From Verrucomicrobiales bacterium (GTDB taxonomy: Bacteria; Verrucomicrobiota; Verrucomicrobiae; Limisphaerales; UBA1100), in NCBI GenBank assembly GCA_002721895.1, contig PBLV01000003.1:1-40218 (forward strand): 40,218 nt of DNA, written 5' to 3'. The notes under the pieces are model-generated. The model searched no databases, had not been told where the DNA came from, and worked only from the letters and a program-made list of their open reading frames with translations. The position numbers and the translations under genes are program-made. Below are positions 33,507-40,218 of this stretch, one piece after another. Each line of letters starts with the position of its first letter. Positions within the stretch are counted from its first letter, which is position 1.

Positions 33507-36335
33507 ATGCGTTCGGCCTTGGCAATTGTTCTTTTGCTGAACAGCCAACTTGCAAGCGGATTCACCAAGGATCAGCTCGCGTGGTGGTCCTATCAGCCCG
33601 TGCGCAAGCCCGCCGTACCAAGGAATGCCAAGAATTGGGCGATCAACGAGATCGATCATTTCGTTGCGCGCAAATTCACCGAACAAAAACTCGCACCGGC
33701 CAAGCCCGCCTCCAAGCGCACACTAATCCGCCGCGTCACACTCGACCTCACCGGACTGCCGCCCACACCGGAAAAAATTGCCGCGTTTCTCGAGGATCCA
33801 TCGCCGAACGCTTACGTAAAACTGGTCGACCGACTGCTGGCCAGCCCGCGTTATGGCGAGCATCAAGCCTCCATTTGGCTGGACCTCGTGCGCTACGCCG
33901 ATTCGGACGGCTACCGCGCCGATCATTACCGTCCCGAGGCATGGCGCTATCGGGATTACGTCATCCGCTCCTTCAATGCCGACAAGCCCTACGATCGTTT
34001 CGTGCGTGAGCAACTTGCCGGCGATGAGGTCGATCCCGGCAACCGCGACGCGCTCATCGGCACGATGTTTCTCCGCCACTGGATTTACGAGCACAACCAG
34101 CGCGATGTGGAAACCCAGTGGGAAGAGATTCTTGCCGATGTGACAAACGTGACCGCCGACGTCTTCCTCGGCCTCGGTATGCAGTGCGCGCGCTGCCATG
34201 ACCACAAGTTTGATCCCATCCTGCAAAAGGACTATTACCGCATGCAGGCCTTCTTTGCGCCGATGTTGCCGCGCGCGTCCATGCCCGTTGGCACCGCGGC
34301 CGAGCGCACTCAGCATTTTGCGGCAGAACAAAAATGGCGGCGCGAAACAGACGCGCTGCGCCGCCGACTGCACGACATTGAGCGTCCCGTGCTGCTCAAG
34401 CACGCCACGCGCGAAGGATTTGACAAGTTCATCGACAAGATCAAGGCGATGATCCGCAAGCGTCCCGAGGATCGTACCGCATACGAAAAGCAGATCGCCG
34501 AGATGGCCGAGCGCCAGTTCGACCTGGAACCAGCCAAATTACCCGAACGCCTCAAGGGCGCCACCAGAACGGAGTGGGAAAAATTACGCAAGGCATTAAG
34601 GCAATTTGAATCGCAACGACCCAAACCATTGCCGAAGGTGAAGTTTGTAATTAGCGATGCCGGCCCCGTGGCGCCAGTCACGCGCATTCCGAAAAAGGGC
34701 ACGGTTGTGGAGCCCGGTTTCCTGACGCTGCTCGATCCCTCCACCGCCACCATCACCCCTCCTCCAGCCGGCCTGCAATCCTCTGGCCGCCGTACGGCCT
34801 TGGCCAATTGGATCACGCGAGCCGATAACCCCTTCACCGCACGCGTGATGGTAAACCGCATGTGGCAGCAACACTTTGGCCATGGACTGGCCGCAAATAC
34901 CAGTGACTTTGGCAAACTCGGCACGCCACCCACGCACCCTCAACTGTTGGATTGGCTGGCCGCACGTTTGGTCGCGGAAAACTGGAGCCTCAAAAAACTC
35001 CATCGATTGATGGTCACCAGTGCCACCTACAGGCAGGCGGCCAACAATCCCGCCGCCGTGCAGGCCGATCCTGCCAATACATGGTTTGCACGCGCTACGG
35101 TACAGCGCATGAGTGCCGAGCAAGTGCGCGACAGTCTTCTGGCCATGGCCGGCCAACTCGACCTGAAGGAGGGTGGGGCGAGCGTGGATGCCACCAAGTC
35201 CAATCGCCGCTCCGTGTACCGCAAGGTAATGCGCAACAAGCCTGACGAAGTCATGCACGCATTTGACACGCCCGACCACATTTCGCACATGCCGCAACGC
35301 ACCGTGACCACCACGGCGATGCAATCTCTCCTGATGATGAACAGCGACTGGACCCGCCAACGCGCCGCCGGATTCGCAAGGCGACTGGCCAAGTTGCACC
35401 CCAATGATGCCACCGCGCAAATCCGTGCCGCCCATGAATTCACCACCGGCCATACAGCCACTCAATCGCAACAGGCACTCGGGCTCGCCTTCCTCTCGCC
35501 CTACAATGCCCCACTTGTTACCCAACCCCCTGCCGCCCCCAAGACCGGTGAACTTAAAACACTCAAGCCCACTGCAGCCGCCGCGCTTTCGCCCAGCGGT
35601 CCCCAACGGAGCTTGGAGGTGAATCTGCCCGGCCCGTTGCCCTCGGGTGATTTCACGGCAGAAGCGTTTATTCAGCTTCACTCGCTGTTCCCCGACGCCT
35701 CCGTACGCACGATCGTTTCCCAGTGGAATAGCAGCAAGGCCACACCCGGTTGGTCACTCGGTGTCACCAGCACAAAGAGCGCCTACAAGCCCCGCAACCT
35801 GATCTTGCAATTGATCGGTGTGCCGCAGCGAGGCGACCATGGCTATGAGGTGATTGCCTCCAACCTGCGGCCGGAACTGAACAAGCCGTACTACGTGGCG
35901 GTGAGCCTGAAGTTCAATGACAGTGGTGCTGGCACTGCGAATTTTTTCCTGAGGGACTTGTCCCGGCCCGACGCTCCGATGCAAACAGCCACCAAACCTT
36001 TTGCCAAAAACAAACATTATGCCACCCTGCAGGCCCCAATCATCGGCGGCCGTGCACAAACGCAAAATCACTCGTGGGACGGTCTGATCGGCAATGTGCG
36101 CCTGACCAACCGCCCGCTTTCGCGAGATGAAACACTGCTTCTACAACCGGCCGCGGGCAAGGACACGCTCGCTCATTGGAAATTTACAAAGGACAACTTT
36201 TATGCCGATAGCTCGGCCAACAAGAACACGCTGCGCTCTGTCGGCACATCCGCCCCAATGAATCCCCGGCTGACGCTGCTCACGGAGTATTGCCACGTGC
36301 TTTTGAACGCGAACGCGTTCTTGTACATCGACTGA
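33507..36335 (+). CDS. DUF1549/DUF1553 protein with LamG domain inserted near its end
   Basis: This 942-aa protein starts with a signal peptide (MRSALAIVLLLNSQLASG) and then DUF1549, containing AINEIDHFVARKFTEQKLAP and CARCHDHKFDPI, in which C227-x-x-C-H231 is a heme-c-like motif. DUF1553 (about 430-680) includes RVMVNRMWQQHFG and RTVTTTAMQSLLMMN. The region about 700-885 has LamG/concanavalin-like features (EVNLPGPLPSGDFTAEAFIQ, LIGNVRLTNRPLSRDE). The typical DUF1553 end, CHVLLNANAFLYID, appears only after that. Most relatives carry an N-terminal cytochrome domain (PSCyt1), absent here. These proteins are encoded beside DUF1501 and sulfatase genes in planctomycetes and verrucomicrobia. It heads the operon. 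Confidence 0.9.
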   Translation: MRSALAIVLLLNSQLASGFTKDQLAWWSYQPVRKPAVPRNAKNWAINEIDHFVARKFTEQKLAPAKPASKRTLIRRVTLDLTGLPPTPEKIAAFLEDPSPNAYVKLVDRLLASPRYGEHQASIWLDLVRYADSDGYRADHYRPEAWRYRDYVIRSFNADKPYDRFVREQLAGDEVDPGNRDALIGTMFLRHWIYEHNQRDVETQWEEILADVTNVTADVFLGLGMQCARCHDHKFDPILQKDYYRMQAFFAPMLPRASMPVGTAAERTQHFAAEQKWRRETDALRRRLHDIERPVLLKHATREGFDKFIDKIKAMIRKRPEDRTAYEKQIAEMAERQFDLEPAKLPERLKGATRTEWEKLRKALRQFESQRPKPLPKVKFVISDAGPVAPVTRIPKKGTVVEPGFLTLLDPSTATITPPPAGLQSSGRRTALANWITRADNPFTARVMVNRMWQQHFGHGLAANTSDFGKLGTPPTHPQLLDWLAARLVAENWSLKKLHRLMVTSATYRQAANNPAAVQADPANTWFARATVQRMSAEQVRDSLLAMAGQLDLKEGGASVDATKSNRRSVYRKVMRNKPDEVMHAFDTPDHISHMPQRTVTTTAMQSLLMMNSDWTRQRAAGFARRLAKLHPNDATAQIRAAHEFTTGHTATQSQQALGLAFLSPYNAPLVTQPPAAPKTGELKTLKPTAAAALSPSGPQRSLEVNLPGPLPSGDFTAEAFIQLHSLFPDASVRTIVSQWNSSKATPGWSLGVTSTKSAYKPRNLILQLIGVPQRGDHGYEVIASNLRPELNKPYYVAVSLKFNDSGAGTANFFLRDLSRPDAPMQTATKPFAKNKHYATLQAPIIGGRAQTQNHSWDGLIGNVRLTNRPLSRDETLLLQPAAGKDTLAHWKFTKDNFYADSSANKNTLRSVGTSAPMNPRLTLLTEYCHVLLNANAFLYID

Positions 36336-36343
36336 ATGAGGCC

Positions 36344-36835
36344 ATGAGCGAATCTCTCTCCCAATCAGCCCGCTTGATGCGGATCATCATGTTTGTCATA
36401 GCCGTCCTGCTGCTGGGCTTGGGCGCATGGAAAATCCCTCAACTGGAGATTGAAAACGTCGGCGAACTGGCCATCGCGGTTGTGCTCGTGGTCGCCGTAG
36501 CTGGGCAGTTCGTGGCGGCGGGATTCGCCACGCACAGCCTCAGGGATGACGAACCGTTTTTCAGCAGCTTCACCATTTGGAGCGCCTTGGGTGCCGGGGT
36601 TTTTATCTGGATCGTCTACAACATCGACGTAATGGAAAAATTGACCCCGGAATCACTTCAGCTGTTGATGTTCGCATCCATCAGTTTTCTGGTCACCAGC
36701 ATGCAAATCGGCCTGCTTTGGCCGCGGGAAGAAACCGCGGAAGAGGCGGCTAATGACAAAGAGGGTTCCCGGCCAGACGATGAGGAAGCAGACGAGCCTG
36801 AGGGTTTGGAACCAGCGGAGGAGGAGAAGGAATGA
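36344..36835 (+). CDS. Four-helix membrane protein of unknown function
   Basis: This 163-aa protein has four predicted membrane helices (about 12-30, 41-63, 74-93, 105-126) and a very acidic tail (residues 128-163, almost half Glu/Asp). It starts 8 bases after the DUF1549/DUF1553 gene and its stop overlaps the start of the DUF1501 gene (ATGA at 36832-36835), so it is tightly inserted between them. I do not recognise the family. Its position suggests a role in membrane anchoring or export of the neighbouring products. Confidence 0.8.
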   Translation: MSESLSQSARLMRIIMFVIAVLLLGLGAWKIPQLEIENVGELAIAVVLVVAVAGQFVAAGFATHSLRDDEPFFSSFTIWSALGAGVFIWIVYNIDVMEKLTPESLQLLMFASISFLVTSMQIGLLWPREETAEEAANDKEGSRPDDEEADEPEGLEPAEEEKE

Positions 36836-38262
36836 CTCCACAAACAAATTCCGTGGAACCGGATATCAACGAAGCCACGCGGCGCGAGTTTCTTTTGCGC
36901 GGTGGAGCGGGCTTTGGCGCGCTTGCACTAACGGGCCTGCTGGCACGGGATCGTGCGTTTGCGAATTCCCACGCAGCGAGGCAGCCGCACTTCGCGCCTA
37001 CGGCCAAACGCGTGATTTTCCTGTTTATGGAGGGGGGGCCGAGCCACATGGATCTTTTTGACCGCAAGCCGCTCATCCAAAAGCTCGCCGGCAAGCGCCT
37101 GCCAGCCAGCTTCAAGCGGCCCATTACCGCCATGGGCGAAGCGGAATCACCCATCCTGCCCAGTCAGCGCCAATGGAAGCGCCACGGACAAAGCGGCTTA
37201 TGGATCAGCGACTGGCTGCCGCACACAGCCGAGTGCGCCGATGACTTGGCGGTGATTCGTTCCTGCTGGACCAATGGCATCAACCACAGTGGTGGAGTGT
37301 GCCAGATGAATTCCGGCCAGCCACTCGGGGGCCGGCCCAGTCTCGGTTCCTGGGTGAGTTACGGCTTGGGCACGGAGAACGCCAACCTGCCGGCATTCGT
37401 GGTGATGACCGACACAGCCGCCACGCCCACCAATGGACCGCGCAACTGGAGCGCCGGTTTCATGCCCGCCGTGCATCAGGGCGTTCGGCTCAATCCCGGC
37501 CCGTCACCCATCAAGTACCTGAACCTGCCCAAGGGCGTGTCGCCCGAGATCCGCCGCAAACAACTGGAGCTGTTGCGCCGGCTCAATGAACAGCACCTGC
37601 GCGACCGCAAAAGCAACAGTGACATTGAGGCGCGCATTCGCAGCTATGAGCTGGCCTATCGCATGCAGGCAGCGGCACCCGAGGCGGTGGATCTAGCCAG
37701 GGAAACCGAGGCCACAAAGAAGCTGTACGGATTTGGCAACAAGGACACCGAGCCCTTCGGCCGCTGCTGTCTGATAGCGCGGCGGCTGGTCGAGCGCGGC
37801 GTGCGGTTTGTGCAAATTTATCATGGCGCAGGCAGCAAGTGGGATTCGCATTCCAAAATGGAAAGCAACCACAGCCGCCAATGCCGCCAAAGTGATTTGC
37901 CAACGGCGGGTTTGTTGAAGGATCTTAAATCGCGCGGATTGCTGGAAGATACGCTGGTCATCTGGGGTGGCGAATTTGGCCGCACGCCCATGAGCGAGAA
38001 GGGCGACGGGCGGGACCACAATCCCACGGGATTCACCATGTGGATGGCGGGCGGCGGTGTGAAGGGCGGGCAGGTGATTGGCGCCACGGATGAACTGGGG
38101 TTGTGGGCTGTGCAGGATCGCCTGCATGTACATGACCTGCATGCAACGATTTTGCATTTAATGGGCATCCATAACCTCGACCTCATTTACCGTTACAAGG
38201 GGCGCCCCGAAACGCCGACCATTAACGAGGGCGAGGCGTACAAGAAAATCACGACGGGATAA
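36832..38262 (+). CDS. Tat-exported DUF1501 protein
   Basis: This 476-aa protein of the DUF1501 family has a Tat signal (ATRREFLLRGGAGFGALALT, residues 15-34) and the usual sulfatase/phosphatase-like fold motifs: FLFMEGGPSHMDLFDRKP (about 64-81), HSGGVCQMNSGQ and DTLVIWGGEFGRTPMSE near the end. Such proteins are always found beside DUF1549/DUF1553 genes and are thought to act in degradation of complex polysaccharides, but no activity has been shown. Start ATG 36832 overlaps the upstream membrane-protein gene. The sulfatase gene starts 48 bases after its stop. Confidence 0.92.
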   Translation: MTPQTNSVEPDINEATRREFLLRGGAGFGALALTGLLARDRAFANSHAARQPHFAPTAKRVIFLFMEGGPSHMDLFDRKPLIQKLAGKRLPASFKRPITAMGEAESPILPSQRQWKRHGQSGLWISDWLPHTAECADDLAVIRSCWTNGINHSGGVCQMNSGQPLGGRPSLGSWVSYGLGTENANLPAFVVMTDTAATPTNGPRNWSAGFMPAVHQGVRLNPGPSPIKYLNLPKGVSPEIRRKQLELLRRLNEQHLRDRKSNSDIEARIRSYELAYRMQAAAPEAVDLARETEATKKLYGFGNKDTEPFGRCCLIARRLVERGVRFVQIYHGAGSKWDSHSKMESNHSRQCRQSDLPTAGLLKDLKSRGLLEDTLVIWGGEFGRTPMSEKGDGRDHNPTGFTMWMAGGGVKGGQVIGATDELGLWAVQDRLHVHDLHATILHLMGIHNLDLIYRYKGRPETPTINEGEAYKKITTG

Positions 38263-38310
38263 TCACGGTTTCGCCTTGCCTCCTCTCGGGATCACGGGAA
38301 GGCTCCCCGC

Positions 38311-39696
38311 ATGCGTTCCATTTTCAGGACTTTTGCTTTGTGTTCGTTTTTGGCCTGCGCCCTTAACGCCGCGCCTGACAAGCCCAACTTCATTTTCATC
38401 ATGGTTGATGATGCCGGCTACGGTGACTTCAGCTGTTACGGGCAAAAACTTTTTAAGACGCCGCACATCGATCGCATGGCGACCGCCGGCATGAAGTTTA
38501 CCCAGCATTATGCCGGCAGCACCGTGTGCGCCCCCACCCGCTGCAGCCTGCTCAACGGTGTTCATACCGGCCATGCCTATGTGCGCGGCAACCGCGAGGT
38601 ACAGCCCGAAGGGCAGGCGCCGATTCCTGCCGACCTCATCACTATCCCCAAGCTGTTGAAAGAAGCCGGCTACACCACCGGCATGTTTGGCAAATGGGGC
38701 CTCGGCGCGCCCGGTTCCAGCGGTGATCCGGTGAACCAGGGCTGGGATGAATTCTACGGCTACAACTGCCAGCGGCAGGCGCACACCTTTTACCCCAAGC
38801 ACCTTTGGCATAATGACAAGAAGGTGATGCTCGACGGCAAAACCTATTCGCACGATCTCATCCACGAACAGTCGCTCAAGTTCATTCGCGACAACGCCAA
38901 GAAACCTTTCTTCGCCTACCTGCCCATCACAATTCCGCACGCCGCCATGCAGTGCCCCGAAGAGGACGTCGCCCCGTTCCGAAAAATGTTTCCGCAATTC
39001 GAGGACCTCATTGGAAAGTACAGCCACGGGACCCAAGTGAAAAATCCTGTCGCCGCTTTTGCCGGCATGATGACCCGCATGGACCGCGGCATCGGCGAGC
39101 TTCTCGATCTGCTCGACGAACTGAAGATTGCCGACAAAACCCTCGTGCTCTTCACCAGCGACAACGGCCCGCACTACGAGGGCGGCCACAAGCCCGGATT
39201 TTTTGACAGCAACGGCCCCCTGCGCGGTCACAAGCGCGACCTCTACGAGGGCGGCATCCGCGTGCCGCTCATCGCCCATTGGCCCGGCAAGATCAAGGCC
39301 GACAGCGTGAGCGACCACATTTGCGCCCACTGGGATCTCATGCCCACCCTTTGCGACCTTGCCGGCATTGCCACCCCCAAGCACACCGATGGCATCTCCT
39401 ACGTGCCCACCCTCACCGGCGGCGCCAAGCAGCGCGCCCATCGCTATCTCTACTGGGAATTTCATTCCTACGGCAACACCCAAGCCATCCGCATGGGTGA
39501 CTGGAAGGCGCTCCGGCTCAAGGTTCGTGATAATCCGGAGGCGCCCATCGTTCTGTACAACCTCAAGACCGATATCGGCGAAACGAAGAATATCGCGACC
39601 GACCATCCGGACATCGTCAAACAAATTGCTCCCCTCTTTCGTGAAGCCCACACTCCTTCGGAGCGGTTCCCACTATTTCGCAAAAAGAAAAAGTAG
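38311..39696 (+). CDS. Exported type I sulfatase
   Basis: This 461-aa arylsulfatase-type protein has a signal peptide (MRSIFRTFALCSFLACALNAA) and N-terminal metal ligands in FIMVDDAGYGD. The active-site motif is C-A-P-T-R with Cys73, which formylglycine-generating enzyme must convert. GMFGKWGLG and LFTSDNGPHYEGG are further family segments. It removes sulfate esters from polysaccharides or similar substrates in the periplasm or outside. GKWGLG lacks the usual His found at GKWHLG. A formylglycine-generating enzyme is not in the window. The position at the end of the DUF1549-DUF1501 operon supports a polysaccharide-desulfation role. Confidence 0.94.
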   Translation: MRSIFRTFALCSFLACALNAAPDKPNFIFIMVDDAGYGDFSCYGQKLFKTPHIDRMATAGMKFTQHYAGSTVCAPTRCSLLNGVHTGHAYVRGNREVQPEGQAPIPADLITIPKLLKEAGYTTGMFGKWGLGAPGSSGDPVNQGWDEFYGYNCQRQAHTFYPKHLWHNDKKVMLDGKTYSHDLIHEQSLKFIRDNAKKPFFAYLPITIPHAAMQCPEEDVAPFRKMFPQFEDLIGKYSHGTQVKNPVAAFAGMMTRMDRGIGELLDLLDELKIADKTLVLFTSDNGPHYEGGHKPGFFDSNGPLRGHKRDLYEGGIRVPLIAHWPGKIKADSVSDHICAHWDLMPTLCDLAGIATPKHTDGISYVPTLTGGAKQRAHRYLYWEFHSYGNTQAIRMGDWKALRLKVRDNPEAPIVLYNLKTDIGETKNIATDHPDIVKQIAPLFREAHTPSERFPLFRKKKK

Positions 39697-39702
39697 GCGC
39701 CC

Positions 39703-40218
39703 TTGAACCCCATCCACGATCACAACAAATCCGCGTGGGATGCGCGGGTGCAGGATGGCAAACGCTTTACGCGCGCGGCCACCGACGATGAGATGGATCG
39801 GCCGCTGGAGATCCTCGACCCGCTCGGCTGGCTCGGCGGCGAGGTAACCGACAAGCGCATTCTTTGTCTAGGAGCCGGCGGCGGCCGTCACGGCCCCATG
39901 CTCGCCAATGCCGGCGCGCGTGTGACGGTGGTGGATATCAGCCCCGAGATGCTGCGTCTCGACCGCGAGTTGGCCGAGTCACGCGGCCTGCAGGTGGAGA
40001 CGATGGAAACCTCCATTGATGATCTCTCCATGCTTGCCGAAGCCGAGTACGAGGCGGTGATGCAGCCGGTGAGCACCTGTTACGTGCCGGACATCCGGCT
40101 TGCCTACCGCGAACTGGCCCGGGTCATGAAGCCCGGTGGCGTGTACATCAGCCGCCACAAGCAGCCAACCAATCTGCAGATCGATCTCGCGCCCACCCCG
40201 ACGGGCTTCGTGATCGAT
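39703..40218 (+). CDS. Class I SAM-dependent methyltransferase, 3' end cut by window
   Basis: The first 172 residues of a methyltransferase of the UbiE-like (class I Rossmann) type are visible. Motif I is LCLGAGGGRHGP, motif II VTVVDISPEMLRLD and motif III VMKPGGVYISR. The start is TTG 39703, six bases after the sulfatase stop, and the frame opens NPIHDHNKSAWDARVQDG. The N-terminal DHNKSAWD segment is found in related PVC methyltransferases. The stop lies beyond the right edge. It appears to be the last visible gene of the same operon. Confidence 0.85.
   Translation, partial: MNPIHDHNKSAWDARVQDGKRFTRAATDDEMDRPLEILDPLGWLGGEVTDKRILCLGAGGGRHGPMLANAGARVTVVDISPEMLRLDRELAESRGLQVETMETSIDDLSMLAEAEYEAVMQPVSTCYVPDIRLAYRELARVMKPGGVYISRHKQPTNLQIDLAPTPTGFVID

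Overview
The window reads as a GC-rich chromosome segment of a verrucomicrobial-type bacterium (PVC superphylum, probably Pedosphaera/Limisphaera-like). The evidence is the gene families: a DUF1549/DUF1553 protein next to DUF1501, a one-subunit sulfatase, three Gfo/Idh/MocA oxidoreductases (one with a Tat signal), PQQ-type propeller proteins and a very long GreA-like protein. Gaps also carry several families of word-repeat hairpins that I associate with this group. This placement is inference; there is no rRNA in view. Coding density is very high, with many ATGA overlaps and end-to-end convergent genes. I saw no tRNA, CRISPR array, transposase, integrase or phage gene.

Layout. 1-761: 5'-part of a PQQ-dependent sugar dehydrogenase (minus), then a hairpin repeat. 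901-4851: Gfo/Idh/MocA gene, PQQ-like propeller gene, a tiny CPXCG zinc-ribbon gene, and a Tat-exported Gfo/Idh/MocA gene. 4860-5706: a second hairpin repeat, a perfect 8 x 21-nt array of TTGGC/GCCAA words, and an uncharacterised PVC-type protein with an unclear start. 5688-7473 (minus): compact operon of a two-subunit thiamine-diphosphate decarboxylase with a class II aldolase between its subunits. 7883-10303: radical SAM protein overlapping a split spermidine-synthase-like pair (membrane half and methyltransferase half).

10289-15761: rsmB (minus); then plus-strand long GreA-like protein, aroB, an unknown 199-aa protein and a trpG/pabA glutaminase, overlapping or nearly so. 15762-24072 (minus): exported Gfo/Idh/MocA protein, DUF1232-like protein, DinG-like helicase, hexapeptide-repeat protein, obg, rpmA, rplU, and a POT-family peptide transporter with periplasmic PKD-like domains inserted before its last helix. 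rplU-rpmA-obg is the classical ribosome-assembly cluster; it has a candidate promoter before rplU and a clear intrinsic terminator between rpmA and obg.

24212-33440: Bax-inhibitor-1 family membrane protein, M1 metallopeptidase, proline-rich lipoprotein with TPR-like repeats, UvrD/PcrA helicase (minus), a MORN-like small protein, a perfect 22-bp hairpin, and an MsbA-like ABC exporter. 33507-40218: probable operon of DUF1549/DUF1553 protein (with an inserted LamG domain), four-helix membrane protein, Tat-exported DUF1501 protein, sulfatase, and a SAM methyltransferase cut by the window end. This last block resembles polysaccharide-degradation modules of marine planctomycetes and verrucomicrobia.

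No obvious defence or mobile system is present. The most unusual items are the 21-nt heptad array with its start-less downstream gene, the POT transporter with split PKD domains, the LamG insertion in the DUF1553 protein, the decarboxylase/aldolase operon, the group of unrelated hairpin repeats, and an apparent strand-independent excess of the palindrome TTTAAA inside GC-rich genes.
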